A stretch of DNA of 64,000 nt from Salipiger sp. IMCC34102 (lineage in GTDB: Bacteria > Pseudomonadota > Alphaproteobacteria > Rhodobacterales > Rhodobacteraceae): assembly GCF_004145405.1 (NCBI RefSeq), contig NZ_SELQ01000002.1, positions 310,001 to 374,000 of the forward strand. Reading direction: 5' to 3'. Below, piece after piece: positions 46,885 to 56,462 of this stretch. A program made the translations under genes and the position numbers. Position 1 is the stretch's first letter, and every line of letters begins with the position of its first letter. A model generated the notes under the pieces. The model ran no database searches. It saw only the letters and a program-made list of their open reading frames with translations, and was not told the DNA's origin.

Positions 46885-48119
46885 CGGTCGATCTCTCCAA
46901 AAACGACGTCCATGGTGCCGATGATGGCGGCGACGTCGGCCAGTTGGTGCCCCTTGGAGATGTGGTCCATCGCCTGCAGGTTCAGATATCCGGGCGCGCG
47001 CAGCTTGGCGCGATAGGGCTTGTTGGTGCCATCCGCCACGAGGTACACGCCGAACTCGCCCTTGGGGGCCTCGACCGCGGCGTAGACCTCTCCGGGGGGC
47101 ACGTGGAAGCCTTCGGTGTAGAGCTTGAAGTGGTGGATCAGACTTTCCATGTCGGTCTTCATCTGACCGCGCGTCGGCGGGGTCATCTTGCCCCGCGCCA
47201 TGACTTCGCCCTTCTCGACGCGCAGCTTCTCGCAGGCCTGGCGCATGATGTGGACCGACTGGCGCATCTCCTCCAACCGGACGAGGTAACGGTCGTAGCA
47301 ATCGCCGTTCTTGCCCACGGGGATCTGGAAGTCGAACTCGTCGTAGCACTCGTAAGGCTGCGACCGCCGCAGGTCCCAGGCAAGCCCGGATCCCCGCACC
47401 ATCACGCCGGAGAAGCCCCACTGCTGGATCTCTTCCTCGGTCACAATGCCGATGTCGGCGTTGCGCTGCTTGAAGATCCGGTTCTCGGACAGAAGCCCGT
47501 CGATGTCGTCGATGACGCTTGGGAACTGCTGGCACCAGGCGTCGATATCCTCGATCAACTGGTCCGGCAGATCCTGGTGCACGCCGCCCGGGCGGAAGTA
47601 GTTGGCATGCAGCCGCGCACCGCAGGCGCGTTCGTAGAAGATCATCAGCTTCTCGCGCTCCTCGAAGCCCCAGAGCGGCGGCGTCAGCGCGCCCACGTCC
47701 ATGGCCTGCGTGGTCACGTTCAGCAGGTGGCTCAGGATGCGCCCGATCTCGGCGAAGAGAACGCGGATCAGCGAGGCGCGGCGCGGAACTTCCGTCTTCG
47801 TCAGCCGCTCGATGGCAAGGCACCAGGCGTGTTCCTGATTCATCGGCGCCACGTAATCGAGACGATCGAAATACGGCAGGTTCTGCAGGTAGGTCCGGCT
47901 TTCCATCAGCTTCTCGGTCCCGCGGTGCAGCAGGCCGATATGCGGGTCGCAGCGCTCCACGATCTCGCCGTCGAGTTCGAGAACGAGGCGCAGAACGCCG
48001 TGCGCCGCAGGGTGTTGCGGGCCGAAGTTGATATTGAAGTTACGGATCTTCTGTTCGCCGGTGCGCGCGTCCGTCGATCCGTCGTCGTAGGTGTTCACGC
48101 GGATGTCGCCGTCCATCAT
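46881..48119 (-). CDS. nuoD: NADH-quinone oxidoreductase subunit D
   Basis: The 412-residue subunit forms the quinone site with NuoB. Signatures are [20 protein letters not shown] (conserved His of the quinone pocket), [30 protein letters not shown] and [14 protein letters not shown]. It is separate from NuoC (not fused as in E. coli). The start is ATG 48119 (MMDGDIRV), overlapping the nuoC stop. Confidence 0.96.
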   Translation of the reverse strand: MMDGDIRVNTYDDGSTDARTGEQKIRNFNINFGPQHPAAHGVLRLVLELDGEIVERCDPHIGLLHRGTEKLMESRTYLQNLPYFDRLDYVAPMNQEHAWCLAIERLTKTEVPRRASLIRVLFAEIGRILSHLLNVTTQAMDVGALTPPLWGFEEREKLMIFYERACGARLHANYFRPGGVHQDLPDQLIEDIDAWCQQFPSVIDDIDGLLSENRIFKQRNADIGIVTEEEIQQWGFSGVMVRGSGLAWDLRRSQPYECYDEFDFQIPVGKNGDCYDRYLVRLEEMRQSVHIMRQACEKLRVEKGEVMARGKMTPPTRGQMKTDMESLIHHFKLYTEGFHVPPGEVYAAVEAPKGEFGVYLVADGTNKPYRAKLRAPGYLNLQAMDHISKGHQLADVAAIIGTMDVVFGEIDR

Positions 48120-48748
48120 TTCGCGCTCTCCTTGCTCACGTGGCCGTCCGGGGCCGCCTTGTCGTCGCCCGGCAGGATGTATTCGGCCCCTTCCCAGGGC
48201 GACATGAAGTCGAACTGCCGGTATTCCTGAACCAGGCTCACGGGTTCGTAGACCACGCGCTTCTGCACTTCGTCGTAGCGCACTTCGGTGTAGCCCGTCG
48301 TCGGGAAATCCTTGCGCAGCGGATGCCCGCGGAAGCCGTAGTCCGTAAGGATCCGGCGCAGGTCCGGATGGCCCGAGAAGAGGATGCCGAACATGTCGAA
48401 GATCTCGCGCTCGAACCAGTTGGCGCTGGGATGCACCGGCAGGATCGAGGGCACCATGTCCTCCTCGCGCACGTCGATCTTCAGGCGGATACGCTGGTTC
48501 CGGTACATCGACAGGAAGTGGTAGACGACCTCGAACCGCTTGGGACGATTGGGGTGATCGACCGCGGTGATGTCCACGAGGGTCGAGAACTTGCACGCCG
48601 GATCGGCCTTCAGGAAGTCGACGAGGCCCACGATGTTGGACAGGGCCACCTTCACGGTCAGCTCGCCATGCGCCACGTCCCACGACAGGACGCAATCCTT
48701 GCGGCGGGTTTCCAGATGCTGGCCAAGTTCGGTCAGGGCGTCGGACAT
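48116..48748 (-). CDS. nuoC: NADH-quinone oxidoreductase subunit C
   Basis: The 210-residue peripheral subunit of complex I. Family features are [39 protein letters not shown] and [19 protein letters not shown]. It starts 11 bases after nuoB and overlaps nuoD by ATGA. Confidence 0.96.
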   Translation of the reverse strand: MSDALTELGQHLETRRKDCVLSWDVAHGELTVKVALSNIVGLVDFLKADPACKFSTLVDITAVDHPNRPKRFEVVYHFLSMYRNQRIRLKIDVREEDMVPSILPVHPSANWFEREIFDMFGILFSGHPDLRRILTDYGFRGHPLRKDFPTTGYTEVRYDEVQKRVVYEPVSLVQEYRQFDFMSPWEGAEYILPGDDKAAPDGHVSKESAK

Positions 48749-48759
48749 GGGCGGCCTCC

Positions 48760-49293
48760 TCAGCGAATGATGTTGCCGGTGCGGCGGATCTTGCGCTGCA
48801 ACTGCAGGATCCCGTAAAGCAGCGCCTCCGCCGTCGGCGGGCAGCCGGGCACGTAGATGTCCACGGGCACGATCCGGTCGCAGCCGCGCACCACGGAATA
48901 GCTGTAGTGATAGTAGCCGCCGCCGTTGGCGCAGGACCCCATCGAGATCACGTAGCGCGGCTCGGGCATCTGGTCGTAGACCTTGCGCAGCGCGGGCGCC
49001 ATCTTGTTGGTCAGCGTGCCCGCCACGATCATCAGGTCGGACTGGCGTGGCGACGCGCGCGGTGCCGTCCCGAAGCGTTCCACGTCGTAGCGCGGCATGG
49101 AGGTGTGCATCATCTCGACAGCGCAGCAGGCCAGCCCGAAGGTCATCCAGTGCAGGCTGCCGGTGCGCGCCCAGTTCACGATGTCCGCGGTCGAGGTGAC
49201 GAGGAATCCCTTGTCGCTCAACTCCTTGTTGAGCGCCTGCGTGGCGACTTCCCGATCGGGGCCTGCGTCGTTGAGACCTGTGGCGATACCCAT
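48760..49293 (-). CDS. nuoB: NADH-quinone oxidoreductase subunit B (first nuo gene here)
   Basis: The 177-residue subunit carries cluster N2, the last electron donor to quinone. Ligands are seen in [19 protein letters not shown] (adjacent cysteines), [20 protein letters not shown] and [15 protein letters not shown]. The ATG at 49293 follows CAGGAGCGG. Unlike most alphaproteobacterial operons, no nuoA precedes it; the 192 bases upstream contain only a candidate promoter and then tRNA-Ser. Confidence 0.96.
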   Translation of the reverse strand: MGIATGLNDAGPDREVATQALNKELSDKGFLVTSTADIVNWARTGSLHWMTFGLACCAVEMMHTSMPRYDVERFGTAPRASPRQSDLMIVAGTLTNKMAPALRKVYDQMPEPRYVISMGSCANGGGYYHYSYSVVRGCDRIVPVDIYVPGCPPTAEALLYGILQLQRKIRRTGNIIR

Positions 49294-49345
49294 GCGCGAT
49301 CCGCTCCTGGCTGGTGGTCGATGGCCTTTCGGCCGGTCCTCTTCG

Positions 49346-49373
49346 ACCTAAGTGCCGCGCTCAACAAGGTCAA
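49346..49373 (-). promoter_or_regulatory. Candidate promoter of the nuo operon
   Basis: On the minus strand TTGACC (49373-49368), a 16-base spacer and TTAGGT (49351-49346) lie 52-80 bases before the nuoB ATG. The -35 box is near consensus and the -10 box is weak. A promoter here would make nuoB the first gene of the operon. Confidence 0.4.
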
Positions 49374-49485
49374 GGCGACATGCCGCCCCCCCACCTGCGT
49401 CACACGCGCCCGTTCACGCGATTGTATTGCTGGCCGGTGGAGCTTGGGACGCACCATCGCGGAGAAAAGATCTAGGGGGGGTATC

Positions 49486-49575
49486 TGGCGGAGAGACAGG
49501 GATTCGAACCCTGGAGACGGTCTCCCGCCTACACACTTTCCAGGCGTGCGCCTTCGACCACTCGGCCACCTCTCC
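49486..49575 (-). tRNA. tRNA-Ser, anticodon GGA
   Basis: The 90-base gene, read on the minus strand, folds as a class II tRNA. The acceptor stem is GGAGAGG pairing with TCTCTCC, followed by discriminator G and an encoded CCA. The anticodon arm contains CCTGGAAAG, giving anticodon GGA for UCC/UCU codons. A long variable arm (GGCGGGAGACCGTC region) and GGTTCGAATCC T-loop are present. It lies 192 bases upstream of nuoB on the same strand. Confidence 0.95.
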
Positions 49576-49718
49576 GGTGCGGGCTACTTAGCGGCGGGGC
49601 GCGGGCTGTGCAAGCCCGATGCGCGCGGAATCGCACGGGGTGGGCATTGTTCTTTGTGCGCCCGGGCGACATAGTCGGGGCGGACTTGGCGATGCTGCAC
49701 GAACGAAAGGCGGGGTCG

Positions 49719-50843
49719 ATGAAACATACGCCCCCTTCGAAGGTGGAACGCAGCAGCGTGCGGGTCGATCCCGCGCGCGTGCAGACCACGGCGCTGGTCA
49801 TCATCGCCTTTGCCGTGGTGCTCTTTCTGCTGGTGCAGGCGCGATTCCTGCTGATCTCGCTCGCGACCGCGATCATCCTGTTCTCGCTGACCTCCGACGT
49901 GATCAACTTCATCGCCCGGCAGCGTATCGGACCGGTGCGTATCCCCAACTGGCTCGCCAGCCTCGCGGCCGTGCTGCTGATCGCCGCGGCGCTGATCACG
50001 CTGACCTCGATCCTGGTGGCGCAGCTCAACACCGTGCTCGTCACCACGCTGGCCTACGCCGAGCGGGCCCCCGACGCCATCGCGGCGCTCTTCGGCTGGG
50101 CCGGTGCGGACGTGGAAGAGGCGGTGCGCAACTCCGTCGCTTCGATCGAACTGTCGGGCTACCTGCGCGGTGCGGCGGGCGGCGCCACCTCGATGACGCA
50201 GGCCAGCGTGCTGGTGATCCTCTTCGTGGGGTTCCTCTTCGTCGAGCGGGTCTGGTTCCAGACCAAGCTGTCCAATTTCATCGGCGATCCAGAGCAGGCG
50301 CGCCGGGTCGGTCGGATCATCGGGTCGATCATCCACCGCGTGAACTACTACCTGCTGGTCAAGACGGGCATCAGCCTGGTCACGGGGGCGATGACCTACG
50401 TGCTGGCGCGCGCCTTCGGGCTGGAGATCGCCCTGCCCCTCGGGGTCATCACGTTCGTGCTGAACTTCATCCCCAACGTGGGCTCGATCATCGCGACGGG
50501 CCTCGTAGCGCTGGCCGCCTACATTCAGCTGGGCGATCCTTGGTACACGACGGTGATCTTCGCGGTCGCGGGCACGATCCAGTTCGTCAACGGCTCGATC
50601 ATCGACCCGATGCTCATGGGCCGCGCCCTGCGCCTGTCGAGCTTCGGAATCCTGCTGAGCCTCGCCTTCTGGGGCGCGGTCTGGGGCATCCCGGGAATGT
50701 TCCTGTCGGTGCCGATCATGGTGATGCTGCTGGTCGTGTGCAGTCACGTCGAAGCGCTGCGCCCCGTCGCGATCCTTCTGTCGCGCGAAGGATTGCCGGA
50801 GGACGACGGCGAACTGCCCCCCTCGCGGGCACCGCGCCCGTGA
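49719..50843 (+). CDS. AI-2E family (PerM-type) transporter
   Basis: The 374-residue membrane protein has about eight helices in the AI-2E/PerM pattern: two N-terminal pairs (ALVIIAFAVVLFLLVQARFL), a cytoplasmic helical part (VGRIIGSIIHRVNYYLLVKT), then GLEIALPLGVITFVLNFIPN and GSIIDPMLMGRALRLSSFGI, the diagnostic Pro-Asn and Gly-rich segments. Substrates of this family range from AI-2 to ions and are often unknown. The start is ATG 49719; ATG 49692 is possible. The stop overlaps the next gene as GTGA. Confidence 0.85.
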   Translation: MKHTPPSKVERSSVRVDPARVQTTALVIIAFAVVLFLLVQARFLLISLATAIILFSLTSDVINFIARQRIGPVRIPNWLASLAAVLLIAAALITLTSILVAQLNTVLVTTLAYAERAPDAIAALFGWAGADVEEAVRNSVASIELSGYLRGAAGGATSMTQASVLVILFVGFLFVERVWFQTKLSNFIGDPEQARRVGRIIGSIIHRVNYYLLVKTGISLVTGAMTYVLARAFGLEIALPLGVITFVLNFIPNVGSIIATGLVALAAYIQLGDPWYTTVIFAVAGTIQFVNGSIIDPMLMGRALRLSSFGILLSLAFWGAVWGIPGMFLSVPIMVMLLVVCSHVEALRPVAILLSREGLPEDDGELPPSRAPRP

Positions 50844-51556
50844 CCAGCTACATCATCCATCTGGCGCGGGCCGTGGAGCGTGCGCCCAACGTCGCGCGCC
50901 TGCAGGGCATCCTGCCCGGACCGGTCCATATGCTCGACGCGGTGGACGCGCGTGCGCTGACCGGCGACTTGGGCGCCCGGCGCAGGCTTCATTTCCCCCC
51001 CTACCCCTTCGCCTTACGCCCGGCCGAAATCGCCTGCCTGCACAGTCACCGCCTGGCCTGGAAAACGATCCTGGAGGGGCCCGACGACACGGCGCTGGTG
51101 GTCGAGGACGATTGCACCTTCGACCCCGTCCGGTTTCCCGCGGCCCTGTCGCTGGCCCGGGCGCAAGCCACGCCGGAGAGCTACATCCGATTCCCGATTC
51201 GCACCATCGAACGACCGGCGGAGGAACTGGCGCAGGACGGCGCGACGCGTCTGTTTCGTCCGCAGGTCACCGGCCTGGGGGCGCAGGCGCAACTGGTGGG
51301 CCGTGCCGCAGCCGCGCGCCTGCTTGAGGCGACGCAGCGCTTCGATCGGCCCGTCGACACCCTGCTGCAGATGACCTGGATCACCGGCCAGACGATGCAC
51401 TGCGTGTTGCCCAGCGGAGTTTCCGAAATCTCGCGCGAGATCGGCGGCTCCACCATCGGCACGCGCCTGTCGCCGGGGGCCAGACTTGGCCGAGAAATCG
51501 CCCGCCCGCTCTACCGACTGGCGCTTCGGGCGACGGCACGGGTGCGGGCCCCGTGA
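50840..51556 (+). CDS. Glycosyltransferase family 25 protein
   Basis: The 238-residue product starts at GTG 50840, coupled to the preceding stop. GT25 features are YIIHLARAVERAPNVARLQ, HMLDAVDARAL, FALRPAEIACLHSHRLAWKT and the DxD-like metal site TALVVEDDCTFDP. A later GLGAQAQLVGRAAAARLLEA also fits. These enzymes add galactose or related sugars to lipopolysaccharide. It is coupled to a GT29-like gene, so the two likely act on the same cell-surface glycan. Confidence 0.85.
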   Translation: MTSYIIHLARAVERAPNVARLQGILPGPVHMLDAVDARALTGDLGARRRLHFPPYPFALRPAEIACLHSHRLAWKTILEGPDDTALVVEDDCTFDPVRFPAALSLARAQATPESYIRFPIRTIERPAEELAQDGATRLFRPQVTGLGAQAQLVGRAAAARLLEATQRFDRPVDTLLQMTWITGQTMHCVLPSGVSEISREIGGSTIGTRLSPGARLGREIARPLYRLALRATARVRAP

Positions 51557-52176
51557 TCCGCGTCGCCATCGTCGGCAACGGTCCGGTGGCCAAGCGCGAT
51601 CAGGCAGAGATTGCGCAGGCGAAGGTGATTTTCAGGTTCAACCGCGTCCCGGAGGCGAACCGGACGGAAAGTGTCGCGACCACCCACCTCGTCCTGGCCA
51701 ACAGCACCAAGCAGATCGGCACCTACCTGACGCAACGCGCCTACCTGGCCGACCCCTGCTTTTCGGCGGCCCGGACCATCGTCGCGCCCCATGCGCCGCA
51801 GATCGTCGCGGCCTACATGCGCAAACCCAACCTGCTGTCGCGCCTGAAGGGCCGCCGTGCCGACTGGGCCGAGGCCTGCGCCCGGGCGGCGGCGGACACC
51901 GGCAAGAGCTTCGCGATCTGGCCGGCCTCCCTCTACCTGACCGCATGCGAAACCTTGGGCATCGACCCCGTCCCGCGGACGATGTTCCCCAGCACGGGCT
52001 TCCTTGCCGTCCAGCACGCGCGGGACAGCTACCCGCCCGAGACCCACCAGATCCATCTCTACGGCTTCGGGTTTCAAGGCTGGAAGCGTCACGACTGGCC
52101 GGCGGAGGCGCGGGTCCTGCGCGGCTGGGCCGACGAGGGCGCGCTTACCCTGCATCCCGTCGGTGATCCCCCCTGA
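51553..52176 (+). CDS. Glycosyltransferase family 29-like (sialyltransferase-fold) protein
   Basis: The 207-residue product starts at GTG 51553, overlapping the GT25 stop. The N-terminal VAIVGNGPVAKRDQ with KVIFRFNRV resembles sialylmotif L (VGNG ... hhRhN). Near the C-terminus, MFPSTGFLAVQHARD and HQIHLYGFGFQGWKRHDW resemble sialylmotif S (PSTG ... YGFG) and the following His. These patterns are characteristic of GT29. The donor could be CMP-sialic acid or another CMP-linked nonulosonate; no such biosynthesis genes lie in this window. Confidence 0.7.
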   Translation: MIRVAIVGNGPVAKRDQAEIAQAKVIFRFNRVPEANRTESVATTHLVLANSTKQIGTYLTQRAYLADPCFSAARTIVAPHAPQIVAAYMRKPNLLSRLKGRRADWAEACARAAADTGKSFAIWPASLYLTACETLGIDPVPRTMFPSTGFLAVQHARDSYPPETHQIHLYGFGFQGWKRHDWPAEARVLRGWADEGALTLHPVGDPP

Positions 52177-52186
52177 CCGGGTGCCG

Positions 52187-52909
52187 TCAGCCGTTTCCCA
52201 GGTGCAGGTAGACGCGCCGGTTCTCGCGGCCCTTCTTCTCGATCTTGCCAAGCCGCAGCGCGCCAATCTCGCCGGTGCGCGCAACATGGGTGCCGCCACA
52301 GGGTTGCAGATCGACCATCGCCTCCCCTTCGCCGATCCGCACCAGGCGGATCCGTCCGGCGCCGCGCGGGGGCTTCACCCGCAGGGTCTTCACCAATTGC
52401 GGGGCCGCGGCGAGTGCGGTCTCGGTGATCCACTCCGCGGTCACCGGCAGGTCGCGCGCGACGAGATCATCGAGTGCGGCCTGCACAGCCTCGCGGTCCT
52501 TCGGCGGGGCGTCCATGTCGAAGTCGAGACGGCTCTTGTCCGCGCCGATCTGGCCGCCGGTGACGGGCCTGGGGATCACCACGGACAACAGGTGAAGCGC
52601 TGTGTGCATCCGCATGTGTGCCCTGCGGCGCGCCCGGTCGATGCGCTGCGTGACCGGCGTTCCCGGCGCGGGCAGACGGGACGGCTCTGCCGGGACGAGC
52701 ACGATGTCGTCACCCTGCCCCTTCACCGTCGTTCCGATCGCCAGGCTGCCGCCGGCCCAGTCCAGCCGCCCGCTGTCGCCCGGCTGCCCCCCCGCCCTGG
52801 GGTAGAAGAGGGTCCGGTCGAGCACGATCCCGCCTTCCTCGGTCAGGGCGGTGACCACCCCTCCCGCCTCGACGCGGTAGGCATCCTCGAGATAGAGCGG
52901 CACGCTCAT
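52187..52909 (-). CDS. Alanyl-tRNA editing protein (AlaX type)
   Basis: The 240-residue stand-alone editing domain is related to the C-terminal half of AlaRS. It deacylates Ser- or Gly-mischarged tRNA-Ala. The zinc ligands are the HxxxH in MHTALHLLSV and the Cys-His in LQPCGGTHVARTGEIG. The N-terminal beta-domain contains LDRTLFYPRAGGQPGDSG. The ATG at 52909 overlaps the stop of the channel gene (ATGA). It converges with the GT29-like gene. Confidence 0.9.
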   Translation of the reverse strand: MSVPLYLEDAYRVEAGGVVTALTEEGGIVLDRTLFYPRAGGQPGDSGRLDWAGGSLAIGTTVKGQGDDIVLVPAEPSRLPAPGTPVTQRIDRARRRAHMRMHTALHLLSVVIPRPVTGGQIGADKSRLDFDMDAPPKDREAVQAALDDLVARDLPVTAEWITETALAAAPQLVKTLRVKPPRGAGRIRLVRIGEGEAMVDLQPCGGTHVARTGEIGALRLGKIEKKGRENRRVYLHLGNG

Positions 52910-55407
52910 GATGCGGTTGCACCTGCGTCGGCATCGCCCTCGCCTTCCGGCGTGCCGTCTTCGAGGTCCTCCGCCGTCAGCATCGATTGCGGCTCGTCCG
53001 GGCGTTGCCGGACCGGCGCGCCCTCGTCCGACGCGGTCCCCGCCGCGTCGCGCGACCGGATCCAGATGTCCGTCTGCGGGAAGGGCACCTCGATCCCGGC
53101 GGCATCCAGACGCCGCTCGATCAGGCTGTTCATCTCGTCGATGACGATCACCTTCCAGTTCACGTCCCGCAGGATCACCCGCAGCTCGAAATCGAGAGAG
53201 GATGCCCCGAAGGCCATGAACAGCGCTTGTGGAGCGGGATCGGCGATCACCATCGGGTTGTCGTCGGCCACCTCGAGAAGGATTTCCTTCACCGCCGCCA
53301 CGTCCGACCCGTAGGCCACGCTGACCGGCAGGATCAGACGGCCGACGAGGTTGCCCCGGGTCCAGTTCGTCACCTGTCCGCTGACGAGGTCGGCATTGGG
53401 GATGATGACGTCCGTGCGATCGAAGGTCTCGATCCGCGTCGCCCGGACCGAGATGTCTCGCACGTAGCCCACCTGCCCGTTCACCTCGATCATGTCGCCT
53501 TCCCCGATGGGGCGCTCGATCAGCAGGATGATCCCGGACACGAAGTTCGACACGATGGTCTGCAGGCCGAAACCGATCCCGACCGACAGGGCACCCGCGA
53601 CGATCGCGAGGCTGCTGAGGTTGATCCCCGCCAGCGTGATCGCAAGCAAGGCCGCCAGGGTGATCCCGATGTAGCCCAGGCCGGACACGACGGCGTTCTG
53701 CCCCCCGAGGTCGAGCCGCGTCCGCGGCAGCACCGTCGTGCGAAGCGAGCGCTGCAGAACGCGCGTCGCGATGTAGCCGATGGCGAAGACGGCGGCGAAG
53801 GTCAGGAAATCGGTGGGCGAGATCGTCGCCTCTCCGATCCGGAAGCCCGCGCGGAACCGGGTCCAGACCTCGATCAAATCGGCGGTCGAGGCGCCCCAGA
53901 CCAGGGCCGTGACAGGAATGAGGGCGATGAACAGCATGACACCGACCAGGATCGGCACCAGCGAGGACGTCTCCTCCGCCGGATCGGCCGGTGCGAAGAG
54001 CCGCGTCACGAGCCGCTGCATGACCACGAAGCCACCAAGGATGGCCAGCGTCATCACCGTGGGAGAGAAGAGCGCCCGCGTGGCGTCCGCGAAGCCCAAG
54101 GCCGCCAGGATCGGGGCCGCGACCGCCACCAGCGTGCAAAGCTGTCCCACGATGATCCGCTTGCGCCCCGGCCCCTCCTGCGCCTCGCCGCCCACGGGGG
54201 CGTGGCGCAGCAGCCAGCCCATGCGCCAGAGCGGCAGGCAGGTTACGATCAGCACCGGCAAGCTCACGACGGAGATCGCGATGGTCGCGGCCCCGACGTC
54301 ACGCAGCATCGCGTTCACCACCAGGACGATCGCCACCATCACGCCAAGCCCGATCCCGGCGTGGCGGAACTTGTGCCGATTCTCCGCATCGTAGCCCAGC
54401 GGGCCGCGGGTGGCATCTTTCGGAAAGAGGTTCAGGTTCAGCCAGCGCGCGACGATCACGATCACGCCCGCGTTGTAGAGCGCCGCCAACAGGGCCTGAC
54501 CGGTGCGCGGCAGCACGCCGAACTGGCGCAGGGCTATGAAAAGCGCCGACATGCCCAGCAGGGGCAGCAGAAGCTGAAGGGCCGAGAGCAAGGTCGCCCA
54601 CAGGGCCCTGCCCCGCGCCTGGCTCGCTTCGACCTTCGTCTGCGCCAGCGACAGCCAGCGAGGAGAGCGCACCAGCAACAGCAGCGCCGCCGCGAGCGCC
54701 AGAAGACCCAGCGGCACCGTCTGCCACAGATTGCCCGTCACCTCCGCGTCGGTGACCTGCGCGTAGAGCCGATCGCCGACCTGTCGCATCGACGTGGAAA
54801 CCGCCTCCGTCGCCGCGGCCCAGTTGTCGGGGTTGAGCGGCGACGACGCACGCACGGTCAACCGCCGGGTGTCGGCGGCGCGCAGGGTGCGGTCGATCTC
54901 GGCGATCAACCCGTTGGCGCGGGCGTAGGCCTCCGAGGCGAGCATCGCGGGCGCCTGCAGCGCGTCGAGCTGGGCGCGGACCTCTTCCATACGTGCCGCG
55001 ATGGCGGGTGGAACCTCGGCGCCTTCGGTGGCGGGCGTCAGGGCGGCGATCTGGGCCCGCAGCGTGCTGATCCGTCCGGTGTTCAGGTTGGAATAGGCCA
55101 TGAACCGCGCGCGCCAATCGAAAAGCCGCGTGCGCAGGGCCTGCAGGGTCGGAACCGACGCCTCGGTGGCCAGGGTTTCCTCTGCCATGGCCGCCAGGTC
55201 GCGCCAGTCGGACAGTGGACCGGTGCGGTCGGCCAGCGCGGCTTCGGCATCATTGAGTGCGCCGGGATCGGGGTCGACGGCGTCGGCCGACGCCGCCTCT
55301 TCCTCGGCGGCAGATTCGGACCCGCCGGTGAGGGCGTCGAGGCCGACCTGTGCGCTTGCCTGGAACCCGAAGAGCAAGCACAGCAGAACCGCAAGGATGC
55401 GTGTCAT
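52906..55407 (-). CDS. Mechanosensitive ion channel protein (MscS family, large, DUF3772-type)
   Basis: The 833-residue product has a signal peptide (about 1-19, ILAVLLCLLFGFQASAQ) and a periplasmic helical domain of about 200 residues with coiled-coil character (EEVRAQLDALQAPAMLASEA). Roughly eleven membrane helices precede the MscS core. The pore-lining helix is LSSLAIVAGALSVGIGFGLQ, followed by VSNFVSGIILLIERPIGEGD and the beta-domain. The C-terminal cytoplasmic tail is acidic. It protects cells from hypo-osmotic shock. Coupled to cysK and alaX by ATGA overlaps. Confidence 0.88.
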   Translation of the reverse strand: MTRILAVLLCLLFGFQASAQVGLDALTGGSESAAEEEAASADAVDPDPGALNDAEAALADRTGPLSDWRDLAAMAEETLATEASVPTLQALRTRLFDWRARFMAYSNLNTGRISTLRAQIAALTPATEGAEVPPAIAARMEEVRAQLDALQAPAMLASEAYARANGLIAEIDRTLRAADTRRLTVRASSPLNPDNWAAATEAVSTSMRQVGDRLYAQVTDAEVTGNLWQTVPLGLLALAAALLLLVRSPRWLSLAQTKVEASQARGRALWATLLSALQLLLPLLGMSALFIALRQFGVLPRTGQALLAALYNAGVIVIVARWLNLNLFPKDATRGPLGYDAENRHKFRHAGIGLGVMVAIVLVVNAMLRDVGAATIAISVVSLPVLIVTCLPLWRMGWLLRHAPVGGEAQEGPGRKRIIVGQLCTLVAVAAPILAALGFADATRALFSPTVMTLAILGGFVVMQRLVTRLFAPADPAEETSSLVPILVGVMLFIALIPVTALVWGASTADLIEVWTRFRAGFRIGEATISPTDFLTFAAVFAIGYIATRVLQRSLRTTVLPRTRLDLGGQNAVVSGLGYIGITLAALLAITLAGINLSSLAIVAGALSVGIGFGLQTIVSNFVSGIILLIERPIGEGDMIEVNGQVGYVRDISVRATRIETFDRTDVIIPNADLVSGQVTNWTRGNLVGRLILPVSVAYGSDVAAVKEILLEVADDNPMVIADPAPQALFMAFGASSLDFELRVILRDVNWKVIVIDEMNSLIERRLDAAGIEVPFPQTDIWIRSRDAAGTASDEGAPVRQRPDEPQSMLTAEDLEDGTPEGEGDADAGATAS

Positions 55408-56432
55408 GCGTCCTCGAACACGCCGGGGATCGATTGCGGGGACTGGTCGAGCCAATCCGGGTAAGGCAGCCCCTTCGATTTCAGGAAGTCGGGGTTCCAG
55501 ACCTTGGACTGGTAGCGCGTGCCGTAGTCGCACAGGATCGTCACGATGGTATGACCCGGCCCCAGTTCGCGGGCCAGACGCATCGCGCCCGCGACGTTGA
55601 CGCCGGAAGACCCGCCAAGGCACAGCCCCTCGGTCTTGAGCAGATCGAAGGTGACCTCCAGCGCCTCGGCGTCGCTGATCCGGTAGCAGTAATCGGGCGT
55701 GAACCCTTCGAGGTTCGCCGTGATCCGTCCCTGACCGATGCCTTCGGTGATGCTGTCGCCGGGATTTTCCTCGCCGGTATAGATCTTGAAAAGCCCGGCG
55801 CCTTCGGGGTCGGACAGCGCGACCTTCACGCCCTTGGGCTGAAGCACCTCGGCCACCCCCGCCAGCGTCCCGCCGGAGCCCACGGCACAGGTGAATCCAT
55901 CTACCTTACCTTCCGTCTGCTCCCAGATCTCGGGTCCGGTCGTCTCGACGTGGGCCTGCCGGTTCGCCACGTTGTCGAACTGGTTGGCCCAGATGACGCC
56001 TTCGGGCGTGTCCTGAGCCAGCTTCTCGGCCAGGCGGCCCGAGTATTTGACGTAGTTGTTGGGGTTCTTGTAAGGCACCGCGGGAACCTGCACGAGTTCC
56101 GCGCCGGCCAGCCGCAGCATGTCCTTCTTTTCCTCGGACTGGGTTTCGGGGATGACGATGACCGTCCTGAAGCCCATCGAGGCACCGACGAGGGCCAAAC
56201 CGATCCCGGTGTTGCCGGCCGTGCCCTCCACGATCGTACCGCCGGGCTTCAGCTGCCCCTTCGCGACCGCGTCGCGGATGATGTAGAGCGCTGCGCGGTC
56301 CTTGACCGACTGGCCTGGGTTCAGGAACTCCGCCTTGCCAAGGATCGTGCAGCCGGTCGCCTCGGAAGGACCGCGAAGCTTGATGAGCGGGGTGTTGCCC
56401 ACGGCGTCGGCAAGATCGGACTTGATATGCAT
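55404..56432 (-). CDS. cysK: Cysteine synthase A
   Basis: The 342-residue PLP enzyme makes cysteine from O-acetylserine and sulfide. The PLP lysine is in NPGQSVKDRAAL, the substrate loop is EGTAGNTGIGLALV and the phosphate-binding loop is AVGSGGTLAGVAEVL. The C-terminal LKTEGLCLGGSSGVNVAGAM is typical. It follows trgA and trgB, as in Rhodobacter sphaeroides, where trgAB and cysK were described as loci linked to tellurite resistance. It overlaps the channel gene by ATGA. Confidence 0.93.
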   Translation of the reverse strand: MHIKSDLADAVGNTPLIKLRGPSEATGCTILGKAEFLNPGQSVKDRAALYIIRDAVAKGQLKPGGTIVEGTAGNTGIGLALVGASMGFRTVIVIPETQSEEKKDMLRLAGAELVQVPAVPYKNPNNYVKYSGRLAEKLAQDTPEGVIWANQFDNVANRQAHVETTGPEIWEQTEGKVDGFTCAVGSGGTLAGVAEVLQPKGVKVALSDPEGAGLFKIYTGEENPGDSITEGIGQGRITANLEGFTPDYCYRISDAEALEVTFDLLKTEGLCLGGSSGVNVAGAMRLARELGPGHTIVTILCDYGTRYQSKVWNPDFLKSKGLPYPDWLDQSPQSIPGVFEDA

Positions 56433-56462
56433 GAGGGCGGCCTTTCGCGTGAATTGCCCGTC

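Noticed and set aside
49486-49575. tRNA-Ser gene as an attachment site for an integrated element
   Set aside because: No integrase, no direct repeat of the tRNA 3' end and no foreign-looking genes are next to it. The flanking genes are ordinary chromosomal ones.
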